Source of the DNA: GCA-2683825 sp965662355
GTDB lineage: Bacteria; Planctomycetota; UBA1135; GCA-002686595
Direction: 5' to 3'
NCBI GenBank assembly: GCA_965662355.1
Contig: CBFIHP010000003.1
Location: 248,001-312,000, forward strand
Length of the DNA: 64,000 nucleotides
Position numbers and translations under genes: made by a program. Shown here piece by piece: positions 16,694-25,272 of the stretch (position 1 is its first letter; each line of letters starts with the position of its first letter). The notes beneath the pieces were generated by a model. The model made no database searches. It saw only the letters and a program-made list of their open reading frames with translations, and was not told the DNA's origin.

Positions 16694-19120
16694 ATGGAAA
16701 CAAAGCACCTGAAACAACGCATCGGCAAACGCTCCAACTGCAATCGGGGCATCGCGCTCATACCTGCGCTGGCCGTGGTCTCCGGTCTGGCCATCTTCAC
16801 GATGGCCCTCTTGACCGCGGTCACCTCCGGCAAGAAGACGATGATCCACCAGGGCGAGGAGTTTCGTATCTCCAGCGCCGTGGAGAGCGTCGCCTCCTTG
16901 TCGATGGAGCGTATGTGGACGAACTACGTCAGCGGTAACGGCGGCGCCTCGGGTGACATCGCCACCTTCCGGAACTACCTCACCGGGGTGGGCGTAGCGG
17001 ATGCCGGACCCGGGGGTCCGCCTTCGATCCACCAGGGGCTCGACCTGGTCGCCTTCCTCGACCTCCCCGGACAAGCGGGTCAGGAACGCTTCAACGACGT
17101 GAACATCGATGCCGCGCGCCTCGTGCGCCGCGACGTCGGTGATTCGACCCAACTGTACCTGACCGTGCAGGCCTCGACCACGCGTGGCGAGGACATCGTC
17201 AACCCGGTCCTGAACCGGGCCGTCCAGCAGGCCTTCACCGTCGAGCCGGCCGAGTTCGCCGGCTTCGAGTACGCCTTGCTGGCGAACAACGTGAACTGCA
17301 TCTTCTGCCACGCGAACGTCGATTCGGCGGATCGCTACTGGGGCACGGGGGTCACAGGTGAGTACGACCACGTCAAAGTAGGCACCCTGCAGACCCTGAT
17401 GGTGCGTCACGATGCCGACGGCATCGGTGGCCCCCTCAACGATTTCGATGCGGATTCCTATATCGCGGGCATGCTGATCTTCCGCGGCGATCCGCTGTTC
17501 GACAACGGCAACTCGATCCACGATGGGGATTGGGGCAACCTGTCCCTGCAGGGGTACGAATTCGATGCGCTCGGTCAGATTCTCGAGGACTATGGCCTGC
17601 AGGTCACGCCGTTCGACGAGAGCGCCGCGCTACAGAACCTCTTCCCGGACTACCCGACCGAATACGCCGCCATGGCCGAGCTTGCTGGCGGACTGCTGCC
17701 GCTGCACTTCCCGCCGCCGTTCCCGGACGACGGTGGCATCGACCGGGTGACGGGTCTGCCCGATCCCAGCGCCGCAGCCAACCGCGTTATCGACGACATC
17801 GAGTTCGATCGAGTCGCCGGAGAAGCCTATGGAGAGATCACGGCCGGCATCATCAGCCTCCTGGACCCCGGTCAGGTGATCAGCACGCCCATGGACTACG
17901 CCAACGCGGTCGGCGCCGTCGACCAGTCGGGCAATCCGTTGAGCGATCACCCGGCGATCATGAACAGCGTCGGCTCGGCTGCTCACACTGGCAACGTGCT
18001 CCTGACCGGGTTTGCGGACAACCCGATCACGATCGACCAACAGATCGTGATCGATGGCGATCTGATCATCCAGGGCTACGTGAAGGGTAAGGGCTCGATC
18101 TATGTACGCGGCAACGTGTACATCCCCTCGAGCCTCACCTACGCCGATGGCACCGATGCCGACGGCAACCGCACCTTCGGTATCGACGCCGAGGGCTATA
18201 CCAACGCTCTGGGGCTGACCGCCGGTGGCAACATCATCATCGGCGACTTTCAGCGCCCGAACACACTGCAGCCGGACGGAAGCACGTCGGCCCCGGATCC
18301 GGGTGAGATCGTCTCCGGAAACCCGGACACCGGCGACATCATGCTCGATCAGTGGTCCTTCGCACTGTCCGAGATCTCGCTCTTCAACCGCGACGAGTGG
18401 TCGAAGACGCAGACGCACCTGCCCGACGTGACTGGAACGCTGGTTGCGAACCCGGGCTACATCGATGAATATACGCCTCGCTACTACAACTACGGCGACG
18501 ATACGACCATCCCGATCTACAACCAGACCGACGCCTACGTCGACGGGAGCGGGGACACGATTCTCCGCCACTACTTCGATCCCGTCAGCGGCACCTGGAT
18601 CACCCCCAACGTGCTCGACGAGGTTCCGCTCGGCTGGGACACGGACAAACTCACCTACGCGGACCCCAATAACCCGAGCGATCCGATCCTCTTCAACCCG
18701 GACGGATCGATGCGCGCCGTGACCTCCCCTCTGCTCCACGAGGACGGCTGGATGGCCGCGGCCGTGTACAAAGCCGGCGTCGAGTACTTCGAGAGCCAGC
18801 TCGGTCAGGATACACCCTTCCGAGTCGACGGCCTTTTGTACACGAACAACGCCATCTTCGGCATCGTCAACCGCTACACGAAGATGGAAGGCCGCATGAT
18901 CGTCAACGGCGCCCTCGTGGCGGCCGACATCGGGCTTCTGGTCCCGGGGCGCGAGAAGGCCGCCGGGGATACCAATGGCGAGCTGAGCCCCGAGAGCGAC
19001 TACGCGATCGGGTTGCAGCTGAACTACGACGCGCGCACGAAGGACATGTTGCAGGTGGTCAACCCGCTGCAGGTCCAGCTGAAGCGCACGCTGTGGAATC
19101 CCACGGCGAACCTATATTGA
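16694..19120 (+). CDS. Large PilX-like surface protein with a CxxCH motif
   Basis: Protein of 808 residues with a prepilin-like N-terminus (NRGIALIPALAVVSGLAIFTMALL; Pro instead of Glu at position 5, as in some PilX/GspK-like proteins). The rest is an exported, Asp/Asn/Gly-rich beta domain; one part (HTGNVLLTGFADNPITIDQ to YVKGKGSIYVRGNVYIPSS) looks like a short beta-helix of the polymer-forming type. Residues 202-206 read CIFCH, a covalent haem c motif or metal site. The start is fixed by a strong AAGGAGGGG seven to nine bases upstream of the ATG, and longer readings would overlap the previous gene. It is the last gene of the pilin-like run and ends before a hairpin. Confidence 0.82.
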   Translation: METKHLKQRIGKRSNCNRGIALIPALAVVSGLAIFTMALLTAVTSGKKTMIHQGEEFRISSAVESVASLSMERMWTNYVSGNGGASGDIATFRNYLTGVGVADAGPGGPPSIHQGLDLVAFLDLPGQAGQERFNDVNIDAARLVRRDVGDSTQLYLTVQASTTRGEDIVNPVLNRAVQQAFTVEPAEFAGFEYALLANNVNCIFCHANVDSADRYWGTGVTGEYDHVKVGTLQTLMVRHDADGIGGPLNDFDADSYIAGMLIFRGDPLFDNGNSIHDGDWGNLSLQGYEFDALGQILEDYGLQVTPFDESAALQNLFPDYPTEYAAMAELAGGLLPLHFPPPFPDDGGIDRVTGLPDPSAAANRVIDDIEFDRVAGEAYGEITAGIISLLDPGQVISTPMDYANAVGAVDQSGNPLSDHPAIMNSVGSAAHTGNVLLTGFADNPITIDQQIVIDGDLIIQGYVKGKGSIYVRGNVYIPSSLTYADGTDADGNRTFGIDAEGYTNALGLTAGGNIIIGDFQRPNTLQPDGSTSAPDPGEIVSGNPDTGDIMLDQWSFALSEISLFNRDEWSKTQTHLPDVTGTLVANPGYIDEYTPRYYNYGDDTTIPIYNQTDAYVDGSGDTILRHYFDPVSGTWITPNVLDEVPLGWDTDKLTYADPNNPSDPILFNPDGSMRAVTSPLLHEDGWMAAAVYKAGVEYFESQLGQDTPFRVDGLLYTNNAIFGIVNRYTKMEGRMIVNGALVAADIGLLVPGREKAAGDTNGELSPESDYAIGLQLNYDARTKDMLQVVNPLQVQLKRTLWNPTANLY

Positions 19121-19149
19121 GTCACTCCTCCGCAGAGGAGAACCCAGAA

Positions 19150-19186
19150 GGGCCGGAGTCACACGGGGGGAGTGTGGCTCCGGCCC
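19150..19186 (+). terminator. Strong GC hairpin after the pilin-like operon
   Basis: GGGCCGGAGTCACAC pairs with GTGTGGCTCCGGCCC (one G-T wobble) around GGGGGGA, 30 bases after the stop of the large surface-protein gene. There is no U-run, so it may act as an RNA-stabilising end or a Rho-assisted terminator. Confidence 0.65.
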
Positions 19187-19299
19187 GCCCTCGTTCGGGG
19201 GAGAGTGCTGGGCGCTGAGTGGAAGTAGCGAGTGATCGGGCAGCAGGATCACGGACACCCCATCCGTAACCCCCCCGCCGCACCCCGCTATCCCCAGAC

Positions 19300-19740
19300 A
19301 TGCTGCGCACACTCGCCCTCCTCCCGCTCTTCGCCTGCATCTGCACCTCGCCCGCCCCGACCCCCGCCCCCCTCCTCCTGACGATCGACAACCTCGTCTG
19401 GAGCGAGGACCTCTTCGGCGACTCCAACCCCGGGCTCCTGGCCCACATCCAGGACTGGCCGTCTCCCCCCACCCTGCACGGATTCACGCGGGAAGCCGAC
19501 AAGCACTTCTACCTCGAGTCCGACCAGCACCGAATCCCCCTGCGCTGCGGCACCGGGGGCATCACGAGCGAGAAGCACGGCCGCTTTCTCATACTGCGGA
19601 CCGCGCGCGGATCGGTGCTCGAGCGCGGACCGTCAACCGAACACCGATTGCAGCTCGGACGCACGTACACCCTGCGCCCTCGCAACGACGCCGAGTGCTA
19701 CACCTGGGCCGTGGCCGAAGGCGTATCGATCTCGCTCTGA
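19300..19740 (+). CDS. Small exported protein of unknown function
   Basis: 146 residues. A hydrophobic N-terminus, MLRTLALLPLFACIC, acts as a signal peptide; LFAC resembles a lipobox, so it may be a lipoprotein. The mature part has two cysteines that could pair (RCGTGGIT and ECYTWAV) and no motif I can assign. Third positions are strongly G/C as in its neighbours. It lies between the pilin-operon hairpin and the convergent trxB gene. Confidence 0.6.
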   Translation: MLRTLALLPLFACICTSPAPTPAPLLLTIDNLVWSEDLFGDSNPGLLAHIQDWPSPPTLHGFTREADKHFYLESDQHRIPLRCGTGGITSEKHGRFLILRTARGSVLERGPSTEHRLQLGRTYTLRPRNDAECYTWAVAEGVSISL

Positions 19741-19741
19741 C

Positions 19742-19776
19742 GGTTCGTCACGGAACCAGGTTCCGTAACGACGAAC
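19742..19776. terminator. Hairpin between convergent genes
   Basis: GTTCGTCACGGAAC and GTTCCGTAACGACGAAC form an imperfect stem around a short loop, between the stops of the plus-strand small exported-protein gene and the minus-strand thioredoxin reductase gene. Probably bidirectional; no clear U-tract on either side. Confidence 0.45.
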
Positions 19777-19782
19777 GCCTCC

Positions 19783-20721
19783 TCAGTCGTCCTGGGCTTC
19801 CAACCAGCGCTCGGCATCGATGGCCGCCATGCAGCCCATGCCCGCAGCAGTGACCGCCTGGCGATACTTCTTGTCGCTGATGTCCCCGGCGGCGAAGACG
19901 CCCTCCACCGACGTGTACGTCCCGTTGTTCACGAGAATGTAGCCGTCCTCGTCGGTCGCGACCTTGCCCTGGAAGATCTTCGAGTTCGGCTCGTGGCCGA
20001 TGGCGACGAACAGCCCCTCGCAGGCGAACTCCTCGACCTGCTTGGTGTTCGGGTTGGTCGTGACGACACCCGCGATCTTGCCTTTCTCGCTGATCAGGAT
20101 GTCGTCGACCGTCGCGGGCACGCGGAAGTCGATCTTCGGGTTCTTCTGGGCGCGCTCGAGCATGATCTTCGAGGCCCGGAACGTATCGCGCCGGTGGAAG
20201 AGCGTGACCTTCTTCGCATAGCGCGTGAGGAAGTTCGCCTCCTCCATGGCCGAGTCCCCCCCGCCGACGACCACGAGCTCCTTGTCCGGAAAGAACGCGC
20301 CATCGCACGTGGCGCAGGCGGAAACGCCCCCGCCGGTCGACATCAGCTGGGCTTCCTTCTCGAGCCCCAAGAGACGTGCGCTCGCGCCGGTGCTGATGAT
20401 CACGGAGAGGGCTTCGAAGGAGTCGAACTCGGTCGTGATCTTGAAAGGGCGCTGCGAGAAGTCGACGTCCGTAACGAGGCCGATCTTGATCTCGGTGCCG
20501 AAGCGCTCCGCCTGGGTGCGGAAATCCTCCATCATCTTCGGACCCATGACCCCCTCGGGATAGCCGGGGTAGTTCTCGACATCGGAGGTGATCGTCAGCT
20601 GACCGCCAGGTTGCATACCCTCGATGACGAGCGGTTCGAGGTTGGCGCGGGCTGCATATAGGGCGGCGGTGTAGCCGGCGGGACCCGAGCCGATGATGAC
20701 GACGTTGCGGACTTTGCTCAT
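19783..20721 (-). CDS. trxB: Thioredoxin-disulfide reductase
   Basis: NADPH-dependent flavoenzyme that reduces thioredoxin; cytosolic homodimer. FAD-binding GSGPAGYTAALYAARA (11-26), redox-active Cys136-Ala-Thr-Cys139 in SACATCDGAFF, NADPH-binding GGGDSAMEEANFL, and C-terminal GVFAAGDISDKKYRQAVTAAGMGC are all present. 312 residues, standard length. Transcribed divergently from the IMPase-like gene across about 150 bases. Confidence 0.97.
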   Translation of the reverse strand: MSKVRNVVIIGSGPAGYTAALYAARANLEPLVIEGMQPGGQLTITSDVENYPGYPEGVMGPKMMEDFRTQAERFGTEIKIGLVTDVDFSQRPFKITTEFDSFEALSVIISTGASARLLGLEKEAQLMSTGGGVSACATCDGAFFPDKELVVVGGGDSAMEEANFLTRYAKKVTLFHRRDTFRASKIMLERAQKNPKIDFRVPATVDDILISEKGKIAGVVTTNPNTKQVEEFACEGLFVAIGHEPNSKIFQGKVATDEDGYILVNNGTYTSVEGVFAAGDISDKKYRQAVTAAGMGCMAAIDAERWLEAQDD

Positions 20722-20873
20722 CTGAAAGCTGGGAGCGATCCCAGATATGGGGTGGTGAACGGGGAACGAGTTGGCCCCTGCGAAGGGGCGGGTAGTCTAG
20801 GACGCCCAACGGGGATCACAAGCAGGCTGCCACGGCCCTTGTCACGGCCGACACGTTCCGTAAGGCTCCCCGG

Positions 20874-21911
20874 ATGCCCATGAGCTTCTCCCACTGGAAA
20901 CCCCACCTGATGGCGCTGTGCGGCGAGATCCGTTTTCGGACCCGCCGCGCCCTCGCCGAGGCGCTCGCAGCCAACGACAGCGCGGTGGCCCGGCCCCAGG
21001 GCATCGGGGCCGGGGATTACACCTACGGGCTCGACATCCCTTCCGAGGACTTCCTGCGCGAGTGGCACGAGGCCCGGGCCCGTGAAGGGGCTCTGTCCGT
21101 CATGACCGAGGACATGGGTTGGCGGCACCTCGGGCCGGCCCCGGGCGGGGGTTTCCGCGAGCTCGAGGGCTTCGACCACGGGGGACCGCGCATCGGCTTC
21201 GACCCGGTCGACGGGACGCGCAACCTGATGGCGAACCTACGCTCGGCCTGGACGGTGGTCTCCTTCGCCCCTTCGGGACCGCAACAGCCACGCCTCTGTG
21301 ATCTGTCGGGCGGCATGGTCGCCGAGATCCCGACGACCCACGCCGCGCACTTTCGCTGCTTCGTATCGGACGGCCGCACGACGTGGCTCGAGCAAGGGAC
21401 CCTGGGCGATAGCACCACCGCCGAGGCCGCGTCCGTCGGTGAAGCTCGCGCCGTGGCAACCGACGACGACGACCGTCCCGACCACGGCTACTTCCCCTTC
21501 TTCCGCTACGACCCGCTCCAGCGCCTGCACATCGCCAGGTGGGAAGCGACCTTCTTCGAGCGCCTCGCGCGTCTCGAGCAGGCCGAGATGCACTCGATCT
21601 ACAACGACCAGTACTGCTCGACTGGCGGTCAGCTCGTCGAGCTGATGCTGGGCAACTACCGCATGATGGTCGATGCACGCGGACTCTCCGCGCGCCGTAC
21701 CGGTGCCGCCCAGACCATCGCCAAGCCCTACGACATCGGCGGTGCCATCGTGTGCGCACTCGCTGCCGGCTGCGAGATGTCGGACGCCGAGGGCAACCCG
21801 CTGGACTTTCCCCTGGACGTCACGACACCGATCGATTTCTGCGCCTATGTGAACGCGAAAACGCGGGCGCGTCTCGAACCGCACTGGCTGGCCGCCATCG
21901 CCGCGGACTAA
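20874..21911 (+). CDS. Inositol monophosphatase / FBPase-superfamily phosphatase
   Basis: Mg-dependent sugar-phosphate phosphatase fold, 345 residues. The metal-site motif FDPVDGTRNL is at 109-118 and Glu79 in the MTEDMGW segment is the upstream metal ligand. The C-terminal KPYDIGGAIVCALAAGCEM(S)DAEG matches the WDxAAG motif of IMPases. It differs from ordinary SuhB in a longer N-terminus and inserts, so the substrate (inositol phosphate, fructose bisphosphate, PAP or other) cannot be assigned. Two ATG codons (MPMSF) are possible starts. Confidence 0.8.
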   Translation: MPMSFSHWKPHLMALCGEIRFRTRRALAEALAANDSAVARPQGIGAGDYTYGLDIPSEDFLREWHEARAREGALSVMTEDMGWRHLGPAPGGGFRELEGFDHGGPRIGFDPVDGTRNLMANLRSAWTVVSFAPSGPQQPRLCDLSGGMVAEIPTTHAAHFRCFVSDGRTTWLEQGTLGDSTTAEAASVGEARAVATDDDDRPDHGYFPFFRYDPLQRLHIARWEATFFERLARLEQAEMHSIYNDQYCSTGGQLVELMLGNYRMMVDARGLSARRTGAAQTIAKPYDIGGAIVCALAAGCEMSDAEGNPLDFPLDVTTPIDFCAYVNAKTRARLEPHWLAAIAAD

Positions 21912-21917
21912 CCCGAA

Positions 21918-22613
21918 CTAGGGATGCGCCACCGCACGGTATGCGTCTTCGCGCTGCTGGAGCAGTGATAGCGCTGCGGCGTCGATCTGCGAAACGGGGG
22001 CGGCCTCTTCGATTCGGGGCGCGTCGCCGCCCTGTTCCTCGTGTCGAGTCTCGGCCACTTCGGCTTGGGCCTGGGCGGCCATCTGCGAGGCCTGGGCGGC
22101 CACGGAGCGATCCTGGGCGGAGGGCTCCGCCGGAGCCATGGCCGCGCGCTGAGCGCGTCGCGCAATCGAAACCGTCTCCTCCGGCGTGCGCCCTTCGCGC
22201 AGCTGGATCGAGACCTCGCCGCCGACCGCATAGGGACGCCCGTCGGGTCCGGTCTCGGTCTCGTACCGCGGCGCCCCGGAGGCAAGGTCACCGGCGGCGG
22301 CTTTGTGGGCCTGCTCGTGGGCGCGAACTTCGCGATCGCGTGTGCGCAGCTCGCGCACCTGGGCTTGCTCCTGCTCGCTCAGCTGCTCTGTTCTGGGGCC
22401 CTCGGCGCTCGACTCGTGCTCTTCTTGCTCCTGCGAGCGCTCCCGCAGGATCTCCTCCATGCCGCGCATGGAGATGCTGGCCTCGTCGATCTTGGGGCCG
22501 CCTACCTCTTCCGCGTCGACAGCCTGGGGGAGCTCGTCGTGGGCAGCGCTAGGGGGCCTCGCGGTCGCATGTGTCGCCGTGGTGGCGAGGTGGCTCGGGA
22601 GCGGAGAGATCAC
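21918..22613 (-). CDS. SprA-related putative metalloprotease
   Basis: 231 residues. The core LRTRDREVRAHEQAHKAAAGD followed by YETETGPDGRPYAVGGEVSI is the hallmark of the SprA-related family (putative zinc peptidase; His99-Glu-Gln-Ala-His103). Flanks are low-complexity, Gln/Glu/Ala-rich and probably disordered. No signal peptide is seen. The catalytic role in this family is predicted, not proven. Upstream lies the start of nothing on this strand; the ABC exporter operon ends about 90 bases away. Confidence 0.8.
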   Translation of the reverse strand: MISPLPSHLATTATHATARPPSAAHDELPQAVDAEEVGGPKIDEASISMRGMEEILRERSQEQEEHESSAEGPRTEQLSEQEQAQVRELRTRDREVRAHEQAHKAAAGDLASGAPRYETETGPDGRPYAVGGEVSIQLREGRTPEETVSIARRAQRAAMAPAEPSAQDRSVAAQASQMAAQAQAEVAETRHEEQGGDAPRIEEAAPVSQIDAAALSLLQQREDAYRAVAHP

Positions 22614-22705
22614 GTTTGCAAGGGCTCTTGTTTCTTCCTCGACCCCCCCGGCTCCGGATCTTGGGCCCGATTGAAAAAGAGCTGCCTGATCCCGGCGGCG
22701 TGGGT

Positions 22706-24397
22706 CTAGCCGCGGTCGCGCGCCACGTCGAAGCGGCGGAAGGCCACCCCACCGCAGAAAAGAAGCAACACAATCATCAGCAAGAGCGTGGCCCAGGCCG
22801 CCCCGACACCCAGCCCCAACGAGATCTGCGGTTGGACCTCGAGGTTGTCCAGCAGGTAGCGCGTCAAGAACCCAGCCCCCGCCGGAATCACCAGTCCGAC
22901 GAACAGGAAGAACATCCGCGCCAGCATCAACAACATGCCGCGCCCGGCGTTTTGAAGCGCCCCTTCCTGACCCGCAACGAATCGGATCGGCACGACGAGA
23001 AACACAGCATTGTCGAGGGCCACCCAGACGAACACCAACAGGGGTTGGAAGCCACAGACTACGAGGGTCAGAGGATGAAACTCCCCCACGATAGCCGCGC
23101 GCAAAAACACCGCACCCAAGAGCAACACCGAGACGAGCAACACCTCGGGCAGGATCATGGCCGTGAAGATGCGTACGGGCGAGAGCGGCCAGGCCTTGAT
23201 CACGTCCATGCCTTGCAGCTCGTCACGGAAGTCGAAACGCACCCCGGCACAGAGATAGAAAATCCCGAAGAAGCTGATCATGGCCGGCGCCGCGATCTCG
23301 GCCAGCGGGGCTCGCTTGCCCAAGACAGTCGAGAGCAGGGTGAGAAAGAGCAGCACGAGCGAGGACACCCACAGCGTCCCGCGCGCCTTACGTATGATGG
23401 CCCCGAGCTTGCGCCATGCGATCGCCCCTGCCGGCCCGCGTCCGAAGAGCCAGGGAATCGACCACCCGACACTGCTCTTCATGACGCTCGATGCCGCCGC
23501 CCCACCGAGGCCGCGACGTGCGCGTCGAATGCGCGCGGCCACGTTGGCCGAGGTCTCGAGCGATAGCTCGCGGTAGTCCATGGGCAAGCTCGCCGTGGCC
23601 TCGAAGAGACCCAGGGAGATGAAACTGCACACCCCGAACCAGGGTAGAAACTGCGCCCAGGAGGTCGCGGTAATCGTCTCGATCCAGGGCGTGAAGGGCC
23701 ACGTGACCGTCACCAGCCACGGATGGTTCAAGGGATCGTCACCGCTGGCTGCGAGCCATTCGCTGATCAGCGGCAAGCGCTCGACGCTACGTCCCAGGAA
23801 CAGGACGAAGAACAGCATCCCGAAGAGCAAGCCCACGGCGATGAAAAAGCCCGAGCCGAAGCGCTTGAGCACCCGCGCCCAGCGGCGCTCCAGGGAGGCC
23901 AGGAGAATCGCCAGGGCCTGATGCAGAAACGGCAGCGTCAACATCCCCACCATCACGCCGCAAAAGGCGAACAGTTTGCGCGGCATGCGCGGCATCACGA
24001 GCACGGCGAGGATCATCCCGCCGAAGAAACTGCGACCGAAGCCAGCCAGCAATCGATAGCGCACCAGATCGCCGCGACGCAGGGGCGCGCTGAATAGCCG
24101 CTCGATCTCCTCCTTCGGCAAGAAGAGACCGCGATGCGAAAGGGCGCTCGAAAGGGACAGCGTCGTGAGGGCGATGGCCCCCAACCGCACCGTGCCCCGC
24201 ATGCCATCGAGGTCAGGTACCTGCCCTCCCCGCACGATGCTCGAGAACGTGATGCTGCCCAGCCACAGGGCGAAGAGCCCGAAACCGATGACCGTGAGGA
24301 GGATGCCCTTGGGAGTCTTCAGCCGGCGCATGTGACGCCGCACGGATCCGCGGAGTTTCAGGCGAAGCAACGTGCGGAGAGCGCGCGATTGCAGCAT
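22706..24397 (-). CDS. ABC transporter permease (putative ABC exporter family)
   Basis: Integral membrane protein of 563 residues with about 10-12 hydrophobic helices in two clusters, and a conserved N-terminal segment SHRGLFLPKEEIERLFSAPLRRGDLVRYRLL, which is characteristic of ABC-2-like exporter permeases. The gene follows its ATPase by six bases, forming a two-gene exporter. The substrate is unknown. Confidence 0.85.
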   Translation of the reverse strand: MLQSRALRTLLRLKLRGSVRRHMRRLKTPKGILLTVIGFGLFALWLGSITFSSIVRGGQVPDLDGMRGTVRLGAIALTTLSLSSALSHRGLFLPKEEIERLFSAPLRRGDLVRYRLLAGFGRSFFGGMILAVLVMPRMPRKLFAFCGVMVGMLTLPFLHQALAILLASLERRWARVLKRFGSGFFIAVGLLFGMLFFVLFLGRSVERLPLISEWLAASGDDPLNHPWLVTVTWPFTPWIETITATSWAQFLPWFGVCSFISLGLFEATASLPMDYRELSLETSANVAARIRRARRGLGGAAASSVMKSSVGWSIPWLFGRGPAGAIAWRKLGAIIRKARGTLWVSSLVLLFLTLLSTVLGKRAPLAEIAAPAMISFFGIFYLCAGVRFDFRDELQGMDVIKAWPLSPVRIFTAMILPEVLLVSVLLLGAVFLRAAIVGEFHPLTLVVCGFQPLLVFVWVALDNAVFLVVPIRFVAGQEGALQNAGRGMLLMLARMFFLFVGLVIPAGAGFLTRYLLDNLEVQPQISLGLGVGAAWATLLLMIVLLLFCGGVAFRRFDVARDRG

Positions 24398-24403
24398 GCG
24401 CTT

Positions 24404-25207
24404 CTAGAGCTCTCCCGAAACGGACTCGGGGGAGGAATCCGTGGAGTCCTGGGACCGACCATCGCCCGTGGCGGCGAAGAAGATCTCCTCGAGCGAGGAT
24501 CCCTCCAACACGGAATGCTTCTCCCGCGCCTCGGCCAGGGTGCCCATGAAGACCTTGCGCCCGCGATTGATGATCAGCAAGCGATCCGCAAGCGCCTCGA
24601 TCAACTCGAGCAGGTGGGAGGACAAGAGCACCGCGGTGCCCTCGCGCGCGAGCTCGTAGATCGCTTCTTTCGCCGAGCGGATGCCACGCGGGTCCAGACC
24701 CGAGAGTGGCTCGTCCAGCAGCACGACCCGCGGCCGCGGCAGCCAGGTGCACGCGAAGGCCAGCTTCTGACGCATGCCGCGCGACAGCTCGCCACCGAGC
24801 GCATTGCGCTTCTCGGTCAATTCAAAACGCTCGAGCAAGGCCTCGCCGCGCGCCCGCCAGTCCTCGACCTGGTAGAGCGACGCGGTGAATTCCAGGTGCT
24901 CGTGGACGGTCAAGGTGTCGAAAGGCTGCGGGTCGTCCGGCACCCAGCCCAGCGAGGCCTTGGCCTTGACCTCGTCGCGCATCACGTCGTGCCCGCAGAC
25001 GGTGACGCGCCCCTCGCGCACCGGTAGCACACCGGCGATCGAACGCAACGCAGTGGTCTTCCCGGCGCCGTTTGGCCCGAGGAGACCAAGGATCTCTCCG
25101 GCGTGGGCCTCGAACGAGAGCTCGGTGAGGGCCTGCGTGCCTTCGTAGCTCTTCGACAGTGAGGCAACGGAGAGGAGCGGCGGCTCCTGCGTGTCGGTGG
25201 ACTCCAA
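24404..25207 (-). CDS. ABC transporter ATP-binding protein
   Basis: 267-residue nucleotide-binding subunit: Walker A LLGPNGAGKTTALRS, signature LSRGMRQKLAFACTWL, Walker B RVVLLDEPLSGLDPRG, and a switch His in LLSSHLLELIEALAD. It powers the permease encoded directly downstream. The C-terminal tail (DSTDSSPESVSGEL) is acidic and likely flexible. The divergent SGNH hydrolase gene begins about 65 bases upstream. Confidence 0.94.
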   Translation of the reverse strand: MESTDTQEPPLLSVASLSKSYEGTQALTELSFEAHAGEILGLLGPNGAGKTTALRSIAGVLPVREGRVTVCGHDVMRDEVKAKASLGWVPDDPQPFDTLTVHEHLEFTASLYQVEDWRARGEALLERFELTEKRNALGGELSRGMRQKLAFACTWLPRPRVVLLDEPLSGLDPRGIRSAKEAIYELAREGTAVLLSSHLLELIEALADRLLIINRGRKVFMGTLAEAREKHSVLEGSSLEEIFFAATGDGRSQDSTDSSPESVSGEL

Positions 25208-25272
25208 GGGCGGGTATGACTCCGAGGCGAATCATAGGAAGCGTCTGGGGCAGGGGAAGCGTCAACCTTAGG

